Positions 35,370 to 44,035 of a stretch of 64,000 nt of DNA are shown one piece after another. Below the pieces are notes generated by a model. It ran no database searches and was not told the origin of the DNA. It was given only the letters and a program-made list of their open reading frames with translations. Position 1 is the first letter of the stretch. Each line of letters begins with the position of its first letter. The stretch spans positions 193,501-257,500 of the forward strand of contig NZ_CP090974.1 of assembly GCF_021513195.1 (NCBI RefSeq). The letters are read 5' to 3'. The translations under genes were made by a program, and so were the position numbers. Origin of the DNA: Shewanella sp. OMA3-2. Its GTDB lineage: Bacteria; Pseudomonadota; Gammaproteobacteria; Enterobacterales; Shewanellaceae.

Positions 35370-35400
35370 AAAAAGTCTTGCTAACGTTCACCAGCAAGAC
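35370..35400 (-). terminator. Second terminator-like hairpin after the siderophore operon
   Basis: On the minus strand, stem GTCTTGCT/AGCAAGAC with a ten-base loop followed by T5. It lies beyond the hairpin at 35475-35508 and may back it up. Confidence 0.7.
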
Positions 35401-35474
35401 CTTACTCAGGGGTCAGGAATCACATCAAACGATTTTCTGTCGTTCAAGTTAGAATCTGACTATCCAGTTTACTG

Positions 35475-35508
35475 TAAAATAAGCTAAATCTGTTTAATTT
35501 AGCTTATT
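35475..35508 (-). terminator. Rho-independent terminator of the pvs operon
   Basis: On the minus strand, a 12-base stem AATAAGCTAAAT/ATTTAGCTTATT with a seven-base loop, running into TTTTA. It lies about 30 bases after the pvsE stop. Confidence 0.8.
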
Positions 35509-35536
35509 GCATCTCATCACCCAAATAGAGCCTAGT

Positions 35537-36790
35537 TTACATAAATAATCGCTTAGGTGCTGCATGCATCAAAAAATGTTGATGTGATATGTTCCATGCA
35601 TACGCTCCCGCATGGGTAAATACTAAGTAATCGCCCACAGCGAGCTTTTGTACATATTGCTGCTTGGCTAGCACATCTTTGGGGGTACACAATTGTCCCA
35701 CAAGTGTCACCTGTTGATTATTCAGTGTTGGTGTATTTACGTCATTCAAAGTTGATGCCGTGGTCGAACTACACCCTTGCTTGTTCGCCGCCAACACATC
35801 TTGGTTGAGTATAAAAAAAGGATGATTATGGTCTTGCGCCGCTGGCGTTCTGAAATGATGGGTTCCACCATGACCAATTGCAAACCACTGGCCATGATTT
35901 TTTTTAATATCCAATACTTGCATCACATAGTACCCCATGGCAGCGGTAACAAAACGGCCACATTCGAACCTGATTTTCACCTTATTCATGTGCATCTTAG
36001 TGATTAGCTGCTCCAGTTCAATACAAAAACGTGACCAGTCAAATACCTGTTGTGGATCGGCATAATTAACCCCAATACCACCACCCACATTCAATAGCGA
36101 TAAATTGAGATCGTACTGCTGGCACCAAGTGTTAAACGTCGAAAAATATAATGCCATCAATGCAAGATGACGATCAACATCCAGCTGGTGCGACATTAAA
36201 TGGAAGTGAAAACCCACCAGTTCAACTAAAGGTTGGTTAGATAAGCGAGGTTGCTGACGTAATAAATCAATTGCGCTATCCAACTCACATACATCAATGC
36301 CAAATGGCGTCGGCTTGCCACCCATGGTCAGGCGGGTTTCTTCAATGCCCTCTAATGCGATATTCATCCGCAATAAAATACGGCAATGACGCTGCTTTTG
36401 CTGACACAGTAATAGTATCCGCCTAAGCTCAGTTAAACTCTCGACATGAATAGCATCAATATTAAGATCAATTGCTTGCGATAACTCTGACATCAGTTTC
36501 CCTGGGCCGCCAAAAATCAATGGCACCTGAGGCTGACACTCATGCAACCAGTTAAGTTCGCCGCCAGAGGCAGCTTCAAAACCTTGCACTATGGGCGCTA
36601 ATGCCTCAAGCACTTCGGCTTCAGGATTAGCTTTAGCAGCATAATACAGCTCACAATTACTGGGTAGTGCGTTGACCATAGCACTCGCATGTGACTTAAG
36701 TTGTTGCAGATCATAAATATAAGCACATAAAGGGCTATGCGGATCTTGATCTGAGGTCAATGTCGAAATAGCAGAAATGATATTATCCAC
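35537..36790 (-). CDS. pvsE: PLP-dependent decarboxylase of siderophore synthesis, PvsE-like
   Basis: A fold-type III (alanine racemase-like) decarboxylase of about 417 residues. In vibrioferrin synthesis PvsE decarboxylates a serine-derived intermediate to give the ethanolamine unit. Visible are the PLP-lysine motif YYAAKANPEAEVL, HFHLMSHQ, GGGIGVNY, ECGRF and the C-terminal CTPKDVL and YAWNISHQHFLM. I take the GTG at 36790 as start: AGGAG lies six bases upstream and it gives an eight-base overlap with pvsD. A longer frame to 36850 adds basic, unrelated residues. Last gene of pvsABCDE. SbnH and AcsE are related enzymes of other siderophores. Confidence 0.88.
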   Translation of the reverse strand: MDNIISAISTLTSDQDPHSPLCAYIYDLQQLKSHASAMVNALPSNCELYYAAKANPEAEVLEALAPIVQGFEAASGGELNWLHECQPQVPLIFGGPGKLMSELSQAIDLNIDAIHVESLTELRRILLLCQQKQRHCRILLRMNIALEGIEETRLTMGGKPTPFGIDVCELDSAIDLLRQQPRLSNQPLVELVGFHFHLMSHQLDVDRHLALMALYFSTFNTWCQQYDLNLSLLNVGGGIGVNYADPQQVFDWSRFCIELEQLITKMHMNKVKIRFECGRFVTAAMGYYVMQVLDIKKNHGQWFAIGHGGTHHFRTPAAQDHNHPFFILNQDVLAANKQGCSSTTASTLNDVNTPTLNNQQVTLVGQLCTPKDVLAKQQYVQKLAVGDYLVFTHAGAYAWNISHQHFLMHAAPKRLFM

Positions 36791-38726
36791 AGTAAGCTCC
36801 TGTCGGTGTCTGAGATGGCGTCTTGCCCGATGTGTTAATATTGACTGCACTGCGGTTTAATCTCATTGCCTCTGGTCTATTATTGCAATGACCCAGTGGA
36901 CTCGCTAACTGGGTATAGCTAGATAATTTGTCAGCTTTCATAAACAGGCGTGTACTTAAATTATTTTTTGAAGGGATTCTATCCCCTTGCAGTAAGCCGA
37001 CAAGCTCGGGTTGCAGCCCTTCAATTTGCTGCCATTGATGAATCACATTCGCCAGTATTTGCCACAGCTTCGCCTCTAAAACCTGATCTCCAGCCGCGAG
37101 ATGAAACATGGCTTCGCTGACATTATTAATCAATCCACAATAAGCGACTCTGCTCCAACCTTGCTCTCGACTATAATAAACAGAACGCTTAGCTTCTCCA
37201 GACAGCCCTTGCAGCGAACTACTTGGCCAAAACTCAGGCACTAACTTCGTGCCCTCAAGATCCCTCAACCAGATAAAAGCAGGCAGGCCATTTTCAAACC
37301 CGATAACCGTATTTTGCAAGTGGGGTTCAAATGCGACACCTCGCTTAAAGAAGAAGTAAAATATTCCGGGTAACAGCACATCAATGTAGGCGCTGAACCA
37401 CTGAATAACTGTCTGTTCATATTCTTGCTGCGTCCGTTTAGCTAATGCCATAATTTGCATTTCGCACACACTTTGCCCCCGATTATCCCAAGCAAATAAT
37501 GCCCCAGCCATTAATGGCTTATAACGTTCTAACTGATGATCGGGTATGCCCTCTCGATAGAGAATACCAAAGCACTCTGACACCATAAGATGTTGTGCCT
37601 TATTCGCAGGAGTATCTTGGTCATCATTGAATAACCCGCTTAAATCTAGCGTGCTTGCGCCAGGTTCTGCCATCAAGGCAAAATTAGGACAATGTAAGTA
37701 AGCCTCATCAGCCACCGCCATTAGCACTCGACTTAGCGCTACCGCACTATCAAGTTCATACCAAGCATTTTTACGCACACAATTGGTTAAACGCACATGA
37801 ATAGAGAACTTCATAAACTGATTAATATCAGGTAGGTAAGTAGTTCTTACTGACGAAGTTGGGTAAACTTGACTCCCCATTTGACCCAAGGGTTCTATTA
37901 ACCCTGCGGTGATTGCTTTTTGCACTAAAGGCTGCGCTAGAATGGTGTTTACTTCCCATGGGTGACAAGGATAAAGGCACGCTCTATCTGGTTTAATTAA
38001 CCCAATCCAATCCATAGGTTTCATGTCACTGCAGTGCAGTTGCTTCACTATGCTTGGGTCAACCTTAAACCAATACAGGGAAAAATTAGCCTGAATTTCC
38101 GGTGAGCATGCCAACATGTCATCAAATGCCACCCCATGCCGACTTTTAGGCGTTGGATGCATAGCATGGCCCCAAAGTAAGCTTTGTTCTGAGGCAATTA
38201 ATCCCTGCGCACCAATGCTCATTGCCATATTGGTATTGACTCGACCACAGGTTTCAACGCGTTGCAAAAAGGCATTCGTCACATCAATACTGTTACCTAT
38301 TTGATCTAACAACTCATGGTTAAAGGCGCTATTGGTGATTTTAGCTAAGTGATTAAGCAACAACTCAGTTAAATGACTTACACTGCTTAACTGCCAAAAA
38401 GAGCCCGTTTTTTTCAAATACAACTGGCTTGAAAAACGAATTCTACCCAGCAAGCTCACTCTATCGGCTACCACTAATAGAACAGCATTCGATTCAGGCA
38501 ACCTAATACGTACTTTTTGCCGATTGCGCGGTAAACTTTGAGACAAAGAGAGCGGACAATCTGGATGAGTGTCATTTAAATCCACCTCATTTCGCACAAT
38601 TGCAAACTCTCGTAAGTAGCAATTCAGTAAGCAGCCTATCGCATTCGCTTCCGCCTGCTGCTGATACACTTGCTGGCTATATTTATTGCCACCTTGTTTC
38701 ACTTCATTTTTGGATTGAATAAGCAT
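36783..38726 (-). CDS. pvsD: NIS siderophore synthetase (IucA/IucC family), PvsD-like
   Basis: An NRPS-independent siderophore synthetase of 647 residues. These enzymes adenylate a citrate carboxyl and join it to an amine or alcohol. Family motifs are HPTPKSRHG, CHPWEVN, RTTYL, FSIHVRLTN, FEPHLQNTV and RDLEGTKLV, all present. AAGGAGGT precedes the ATG at 38726 by seven bases. It overlaps pvsC by 23 bases and pvsE by 8. In the vibrioferrin pathway PvsD joins citrate to an amino acid derived unit; that assignment rests on gene order and family, not on specific residues. Confidence 0.9.
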   Translation of the reverse strand: MLIQSKNEVKQGGNKYSQQVYQQQAEANAIGCLLNCYLREFAIVRNEVDLNDTHPDCPLSLSQSLPRNRQKVRIRLPESNAVLLVVADRVSLLGRIRFSSQLYLKKTGSFWQLSSVSHLTELLLNHLAKITNSAFNHELLDQIGNSIDVTNAFLQRVETCGRVNTNMAMSIGAQGLIASEQSLLWGHAMHPTPKSRHGVAFDDMLACSPEIQANFSLYWFKVDPSIVKQLHCSDMKPMDWIGLIKPDRACLYPCHPWEVNTILAQPLVQKAITAGLIEPLGQMGSQVYPTSSVRTTYLPDINQFMKFSIHVRLTNCVRKNAWYELDSAVALSRVLMAVADEAYLHCPNFALMAEPGASTLDLSGLFNDDQDTPANKAQHLMVSECFGILYREGIPDHQLERYKPLMAGALFAWDNRGQSVCEMQIMALAKRTQQEYEQTVIQWFSAYIDVLLPGIFYFFFKRGVAFEPHLQNTVIGFENGLPAFIWLRDLEGTKLVPEFWPSSSLQGLSGEAKRSVYYSREQGWSRVAYCGLINNVSEAMFHLAAGDQVLEAKLWQILANVIHQWQQIEGLQPELVGLLQGDRIPSKNNLSTRLFMKADKLSSYTQLASPLGHCNNRPEAMRLNRSAVNINTSGKTPSQTPTGAYCG

Positions 38727-39894
38727 TTTGTTTTACCTCCTTGTAAGAAAATATCAGTACCAATAAAGCGCAGCCACAACTCAAACCAGCCAGCAGAAAT
38801 GGAAATGCTAATCCCATTGTTTGCGTGACACCGCTGGCACTTAACCCTGCGATTACCCCCGCCCATTTGCCCCACGCATCGAAACGCCCGAAATAGAGTC
38901 CAGCACTACTGTGTTCAATACTCTGACTTACCAGCAAGTGTAAACCATTAAAAATCAGTACCATACCAAATCCAAACAGCACCCTCAGCAAGCCTAATCC
39001 ACTGCTATCATGCAATAGATACTGCCCTAAACACGCAAGCCCAAGCAGCACGAGTCCGAATTGAGTTTGATACTTAGCTGATAAGGTTAATGATTTGATA
39101 TTAAAAGCAAATAACAAATAAATAAGATGCGGCAGACTATAATAGAAACCACTTAATGCATCTCCAGTAATGCCAAGTTGCTCGCTGTAAGGTAAAAAGT
39201 AGGGAAAGGTAACCACCATGGCAAAGCAAAAGAAAAACTGCAGCCAAAGTATTTTAGAAAAGTCATTTTTTTGCACCATTACTGGTGGTTTGCCGACAGT
39301 GGGACTTATCTCACTATTTAATACCTTGTTGCCCGCAGTACTATTCACAGCCTCATCCTTTGGTAAGCCAAGGCAGATAATAAAGGCAAACAAGGGCAAC
39401 AATGCCAACACCTTATAAATAACTAATGGGTCATCTATATGAGTAAACAAACCTAAGATAATCGGCGCGCTCACTAACGCAAGTCTTGCCGAACTTTGGG
39501 TAAGATTAAGATTATTCGCTAACGCCTTACCTTGATAAAAGCGGCTCAAGTAGGCATTAGATGCAGCAAGTGTCCCACCGCTAATGCCCTGCACGACTAA
39601 CCCTAATGCAAATAAGGGCACTGAATCGGCAAAACCTGATAGCAAAAAACCCAACACCAAACCAATTTGGGCCCGTAAAAGTGAGGTTTTTTTACCGTAT
39701 TTATCGGCAAATCGTCCCCACCATGGCGCCGATAACGCGATGCAGATAGTGGGCACAATAAACATCATCCCCACTAAATATCCCGATTCATTTACGCCTA
39801 AACTGGCTAACATACGCGGCAGAAAAAGCGGCATACCTAAAGCGGTGAATGCGGTCAAAAAATGACAAAATAGCACGACATAAATCACTCTCAT
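38704..39894 (-). CDS. pvsC: MFS siderophore exporter, PvsC-like
   Basis: A 396-residue protein with about twelve membrane helices and the MFS loop PWWGRFADKYGKKTSLLRAQ between helices 2 and 3. Placed between the two NIS synthetases exactly as pvsC is in Vibrio parahaemolyticus, where it exports vibrioferrin. Its ATG overlaps the pvsB stop (ATGA), with AGAGG upstream. A strong case for the siderophore exporter. Confidence 0.87.
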   Translation of the reverse strand: MRVIYVVLFCHFLTAFTALGMPLFLPRMLASLGVNESGYLVGMMFIVPTICIALSAPWWGRFADKYGKKTSLLRAQIGLVLGFLLSGFADSVPLFALGLVVQGISGGTLAASNAYLSRFYQGKALANNLNLTQSSARLALVSAPIILGLFTHIDDPLVIYKVLALLPLFAFIICLGLPKDEAVNSTAGNKVLNSEISPTVGKPPVMVQKNDFSKILWLQFFFCFAMVVTFPYFLPYSEQLGITGDALSGFYYSLPHLIYLLFAFNIKSLTLSAKYQTQFGLVLLGLACLGQYLLHDSSGLGLLRVLFGFGMVLIFNGLHLLVSQSIEHSSAGLYFGRFDAWGKWAGVIAGLSASGVTQTMGLAFPFLLAGLSCGCALLVLIFSYKEVKQNAYSIQK

Positions 39895-41720
39895 GCTACA
39901 ACCTCTGCCTGAGTTACCTTGTCATCACATTGCTGCTCAAGCTCGAATTTATCTAACGAAGTAAGTAGAAAATTCGGCGCACTGTGACCATAGAACTTAT
40001 TAACGTCACTGGCACCTGATTCAGTCTTACTCAATAAACTGCCAGAGCAAAGCAGGTACTTCACGGGCAATTTAGCCTGAGTTAACAGGTAATGATGCGC
40101 ATAGCGGGTATTTATGCCCTCCTGCTGCAACAACTCAAGCTCGTTAATTATGCTATGTCTGAGTTGCTGGTAAAGCTGTTGTGCGCTTGCCATTCCTGCA
40201 CCAGCAATGGCTTCTATTATCGCTGCTATATCTAGCTGCAAAGTGATGGTGGTAAACATTTGCGCTAAGGCTTCATCATCATTAACCAGCATTCTGCGGT
40301 CGATAAGTTTAGCGACACTATTGTTAATCAATTCCGACTTAGGCAGGCTCGCCTCATAACGCTTAGCCAATAACCTTGCCGAATCATTGTCTTTCATCAC
40401 CAAAGACAGACCTGAATCTTGCTGGTAAGCCAAAATAGCATTCTGCTGATTTGACTCTAAAGCAATACCGTATTTAAGCCATAACCTTAGATGCACCTTT
40501 AGCATTAGATCGATATACTCATTTAGCCAAACATCCCATTGACCTTGATAGTATTTATCCGCCAAGTGCACTAAATATAAGCGTCCATCGGGCATAGGGC
40601 TGGCAAGCGCGGCGACGGGTACTAGCTGTTTATTTTGCATGCTTAGTGGATAACGGCGCACAATATAAGCAAACAGTTTATTGTCACCTAAATGCCCACC
40701 GTGCTGTTCATCAACATGTTGCATACGCGCACCTAATATTTCATCCCGTTGTGCTAATGCGGTGAGTGCTCGTTCAAACCAGTGTCCGTCATATAAGGTA
40801 CTTGGCTTAATAGAGCGAATATTTTTCGCACCTAAAGTTGCCATCAATAGTGGCACCTTAATATGTATACCAGGAGCCTTAACCACAGCTAATGTTCGCA
40901 CCGATAAACTGGCTTGTACGCTAACAGCCGACTTTGGCGCCAGAATCACTCCTTCAGGCAGCACACCTAAACTGACCGTAGTCAACGGATGCAATGGAAA
41001 TAAATTGTGGCTATGATGAAGCAACTCATCTAAGCCAACTTCCGCCATACTTGGCCAACAGTCAGGCACAGCTGAGGTGATAGTGGCTAACTCTTTTGGA
41101 ATGGCAAGCCAGTTCAGTTCAAAATAGGCTGCAAATTCAGGTGCATATAGTTTTAGCGCCTCAGCATCAAAACCGACTTTAGCCCGTGCGGTTGGATAAT
41201 AAGGATGGTCTAAATACGATGCGACTTGATCACTAAACAACATATTTTGATGCCAATTCTTCTGCTCACACAATGGAGTGCTTAAGGCCTTTTTTTGCTG
41301 CTCAAATGCTTGCTTACACAGCTCCCGATGGGATACTGCGCAATGGGCTTCTTGAATGTAATTCATAAATAAACTGTTATTTTCAGCCGGTAAGCAAGAG
41401 GCTAATTCGGTCAACCATGCTTGATAACCTTGTTGGTAAAACACCGTATTATCTTTGTCCTTGGGGACATTACTGATCCAAGCATAGGATATTGCTCGCC
41501 ACGTTTGCATGTAATGGCTGGCGGCAATAGGCACGTACATAACTCGATGGCTCAAATGGCTCACTTTAAGCCAAGCTTGCGGTTTGACATTGGGCCAGTG
41601 CACACTCAAGGCGGCAGGAAGGGCTGCAATAACCTCTCCTTTAGTCATAAGGTCACACACATTTTCTCGCAGACAGGCATCAATAATGCGTTGGCTAATG
41701 TATTCTTCAGAGGTCAACAT
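39891..41720 (-). CDS. pvsB: NIS siderophore synthetase (IucA/IucC family), PvsB-like
   Basis: The second NIS synthetase, 609 residues. Motifs are somewhat more divergent than in PvsD: FPLHPLTTVSLG, VRTLAVVKAPGIHIKVPL, GIALESNQQNAIL and MKDNDSARLL. The conserved His, Lys and Arg positions of the nucleotide and citrate sites can be traced, so it looks active. It overlaps pvsA by one base (TAATG) and pvsC by four. PvsB condenses the second building block in vibrioferrin; the precise partner cannot be told here. Confidence 0.88.
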   Translation of the reverse strand: MLTSEEYISQRIIDACLRENVCDLMTKGEVIAALPAALSVHWPNVKPQAWLKVSHLSHRVMYVPIAASHYMQTWRAISYAWISNVPKDKDNTVFYQQGYQAWLTELASCLPAENNSLFMNYIQEAHCAVSHRELCKQAFEQQKKALSTPLCEQKNWHQNMLFSDQVASYLDHPYYPTARAKVGFDAEALKLYAPEFAAYFELNWLAIPKELATITSAVPDCWPSMAEVGLDELLHHSHNLFPLHPLTTVSLGVLPEGVILAPKSAVSVQASLSVRTLAVVKAPGIHIKVPLLMATLGAKNIRSIKPSTLYDGHWFERALTALAQRDEILGARMQHVDEQHGGHLGDNKLFAYIVRRYPLSMQNKQLVPVAALASPMPDGRLYLVHLADKYYQGQWDVWLNEYIDLMLKVHLRLWLKYGIALESNQQNAILAYQQDSGLSLVMKDNDSARLLAKRYEASLPKSELINNSVAKLIDRRMLVNDDEALAQMFTTITLQLDIAAIIEAIAGAGMASAQQLYQQLRHSIINELELLQQEGINTRYAHHYLLTQAKLPVKYLLCSGSLLSKTESGASDVNKFYGHSAPNFLLTSLDKFELEQQCDDKVTQAEVVA

Positions 41721-42907
41721 TAATTAAACTCCCATTTTAAATCATGGGATAACCGCTCAGCTTTGGCCTCTAAACTTACTGAATCCATTCCCCAAAGTGT
41801 TAGCACACCAAGATAATCTTTATTAGAGTGGCTCAATTGAATTTGATCACCTATCGCCTTAATTGGCAGATATCGTATTTGATGATCCTCATGATTGGCC
41901 GATAACGATACAGGGCAAACACTGATACACCCTTCTTCTTGTGCGGGAAAATAACGAATTAATGCATCACTCGTCTGTATATCTAACTTAGGTAAACTGT
42001 GACTGGCATGTACTTGTAAAATGGTTTCAAACCAATTAAAACTCAGTAAGTCATTGAGTAAAAACTCACGGCCGTCGCCTATGCTCCGATAGTTAACCTC
42101 AACCAAAATAGGCCCTGAGTTGGTTAAAATAAACTCGCTATGACATACGCCAAAGTTGATCCCTAAAGCTGTAATTTGCGCCAAAGCTTGTTGACGATAC
42201 TCTGTACAAATCGGTCCATTCCAACTGGCTGCCGTCTCAATAAAATAGGGCGGCGCAGACAAAGAAACATCAAATCCCCCTATTGGATATAATCTCTGAC
42301 CATCACCTAGTGTTTCTAGGGTAAACAATGGGCCTTCTAAATAGGACTCGAGTAAAATCACATCATCTGAATGACGACATTTAACGGCATAACGCTCCAG
42401 TTCTTCCAAGTTATGACATAAGGTCACGTCCATGCTGGCGACACCTTCTCGCGGCTTAGCAACCAAAGGAAAAGGCATGTTACTGGGTAAAACATCTCCT
42501 ACACGCCAACTAAAAGTCCATACACTGGGTAAACCAAGTGCTAATAACTTAGCCCGCATCGCCGCTTTATTTTTAGCCTGATAGCACAGCCGCCAGTCCT
42601 TTGCCGCACAATCAAAGTATTCAGCCACTATTGCTGTCGAAGTCTGTAAGTGATCGCTATTAGAAAAAACTACCTCAGGCAAAATCGCTAAGGTATGTAA
42701 GCAGCTAATTATTGCCAGTGGGTTAAATACATCACATTCGATAATATGATCGGGGCAATACTCTTTAGCGGCAAAATACTGCTTATGCGCTAAGCCATGA
42801 TCGGTCAGTAACCAGACCTCATAACCCAAGTTATGTGCCGCAGGAATAAAACCTTCTACCACCGCCCGATTTTCTACATGTGTCATCAAAACCAATTTAG
42901 GTTTCAT
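41720..42907 (-). CDS. pvsA: ATP-grasp ligase of siderophore synthesis, PvsA-like
   Basis: A 395-residue ATP-grasp enzyme. The central domain has FPLVAKPREGVASMDVTLC (ATP lysine loop), ILLESYLEGPLFTLETLGD and the metal-binding VEVNYRSIGDGREF. It begins with a Rossmann-like preATP-grasp domain (KLVLMTHVENRAVVEGF). In vibrioferrin synthesis PvsA is the ATP-grasp ligase that forms an amide or ester to an amino acid. It is the first gene of the operon, 344 bases from the divergent aldolase-like gene, with a Fur box between. Confidence 0.87.
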   Translation of the reverse strand: MKPKLVLMTHVENRAVVEGFIPAAHNLGYEVWLLTDHGLAHKQYFAAKEYCPDHIIECDVFNPLAIISCLHTLAILPEVVFSNSDHLQTSTAIVAEYFDCAAKDWRLCYQAKNKAAMRAKLLALGLPSVWTFSWRVGDVLPSNMPFPLVAKPREGVASMDVTLCHNLEELERYAVKCRHSDDVILLESYLEGPLFTLETLGDGQRLYPIGGFDVSLSAPPYFIETAASWNGPICTEYRQQALAQITALGINFGVCHSEFILTNSGPILVEVNYRSIGDGREFLLNDLLSFNWFETILQVHASHSLPKLDIQTSDALIRYFPAQEEGCISVCPVSLSANHEDHQIRYLPIKAIGDQIQLSHSNKDYLGVLTLWGMDSVSLEAKAERLSHDLKWEFN

Positions 42908-43248
42908 AATCTATATCCCTATAATCACCAAAAACATCAACTACATTTGTTTATTTATTACGCGTTAATAACAATATTCCTTTATCCGCTTTACGGTCAT
43001 ATAAGGAAATATTACAACAACCCACATAATGTAAATGATAATCATTACTATTTAAATAAAATTTACATGTAAAAAATCGTCGCCACAAAAATTGCGCTAT
43101 CTCTGATAACTACTGGAAATATAGGTTAAATATGTAATCTTATTGGTGAATAACGTGGTGGAAGTGTCAGCTAAAAGTAATAAATCACTTGACCAAACAA
43201 ACGCTAATACGAATAATTATCAAAATCAATACGGATGATTTACTTATT
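42908..43248. promoter_or_regulatory. Divergent, iron-regulated intergenic region
   Basis: A very AT-rich 341-base region with no convincing gene. It must contain the promoters of pvsA (leftward) and of the SbnG-like gene with the receptor (rightward), and has the Fur box at 43031-43049. A frame open from 43189 merely extends the SbnG-like gene without family likeness. Confidence 0.75.
43031..43049. promoter_or_regulatory. Fur box
   Basis: AATGATAATCATT at 43034-43046 is a perfect 6-1-6 inverted repeat of the Fur recognition unit. The 19-base window 43031-43049 matches the classical consensus at 15 positions by eye. It lies in the divergent promoter region, so Fe-Fur could silence both directions. 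Confidence 0.9.
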
Positions 43249-44019
43249 ATGCTTGCGATTAGCTCACTGAAATTAAAATTAGCCCAACAACAAGCCATTT
43301 TTGGAATATTAAACTCTGTTCCTTCCCCCGTGATCTGCGAAATGTTTGCTTATGCAGGATTTGATTTTGCCATTCTAGATACTGAGCATGTATTGGTTTG
43401 CGATGCCACCTTAGCCCATTGTATTCGCGCAGCCGATTGCTCTGGGCTGCCTTTGTTAGTGAGAGTGCCCGACGATAACCCTGCCACTATAGGCAAAATG
43501 CTTGATGCGGGCGCAGCAGGTATTGTCGTTTCACGCGTATCTAGCCTAGATATGGCAAAAAATATCATTGCGGCAGCTAAATACCCACCTTTGGGCCAGC
43601 GCGGTATTTCCGGCGGCCGAAATACCGGCTTTGGCACTTTGCCCCTGCAGGATTACATCCATCGGGCTAATCGAGAGGTGTTAGTTTGCCTGATGATCGA
43701 ATGCCAACAGGGTATGGCCGCTTTACCTGAAATAGTCAAACTTGACCAAGTAGATATGATTATTGAAGGTGCATTAGATCTCAGCCTCTCACTAGGACAT
43801 GGCACACAGGTTAGCCATGCTGATGTCCAAGCTCACATACATCAAATGGCTCAACTGTGCCAAGCCAGCAAGATTACATTTTGTGCCATCCCTCGCTCTG
43901 CCGAACAACAAGCTCATTGGCACCAACATGGCGTCAAAGCATTTTTGATGGGTGAAGATCGAGGAATCATCTTTAAAACATTTAAAAACCAACTTGAAAC
44001 ATTAAAACAGACCAAATGA
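43249..44019 (+). CDS. HpcH/HpaI-aldolase family citrate synthase, SbnG-like
   Basis: A 256-residue protein from the ATG at 43249 (SbnG is 259). It belongs to the HpcH/HpaI class II aldolases, but its sequence follows SbnG, the iron-regulated citrate synthase of staphyloferrin B synthesis: IFGILNSVPSPVICEMFAYA, FDFAILDTEH, LAHCIRAAD, PPLGQRGISGGR, MIIEGALDLSLSLG and FLMGEDRGII. SbnG makes citrate from oxaloacetate and acetyl-CoA. Both NIS synthetases next door need citrate. AcsB of achromobactin is a related gene. It precedes the receptor gene by 16 bases and is divergent from pvsA. Function in citrate supply is inferred from these residues and the neighbourhood. Confidence 0.83.
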   Translation: MLAISSLKLKLAQQQAIFGILNSVPSPVICEMFAYAGFDFAILDTEHVLVCDATLAHCIRAADCSGLPLLVRVPDDNPATIGKMLDAGAAGIVVSRVSSLDMAKNIIAAAKYPPLGQRGISGGRNTGFGTLPLQDYIHRANREVLVCLMIECQQGMAALPEIVKLDQVDMIIEGALDLSLSLGHGTQVSHADVQAHIHQMAQLCQASKITFCAIPRSAEQQAHWHQHGVKAFLMGEDRGIIFKTFKNQLETLKQTK

Positions 44020-44035
44020 AACATAGGAAATATGC

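Larger units (their letters stand above)
35107..35536. other. Spacer between MFS gene and siderophore operon
   Basis: No gene is seen in 430 bases. It holds a 24-base near-perfect palindrome centred on GACGTC at 35235-35258 and two minus-strand hairpins that look like terminators (35370-35400 and 35475-35508). A Shine-Dalgarno-like AAGGAGG at 35296-35302 has no start codon after it. Confidence 0.7.

Noticed and set aside
35537..42907. Staphyloferrin B or achromobactin operon
   Set aside because: The sbnA/sbnB-type diaminopropionate genes, a third NIS synthetase and the acsF aminotransferase are missing, while the ATP-grasp gene and the order fit vibrioferrin.
42833..43072. Open frame across the pvsA start and the Fur region
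   Set aside because: It overlaps pvsA on the other strand, and its translation is low-complexity Tyr/His/Asn-rich sequence typical of AT-rich noncoding DNA.
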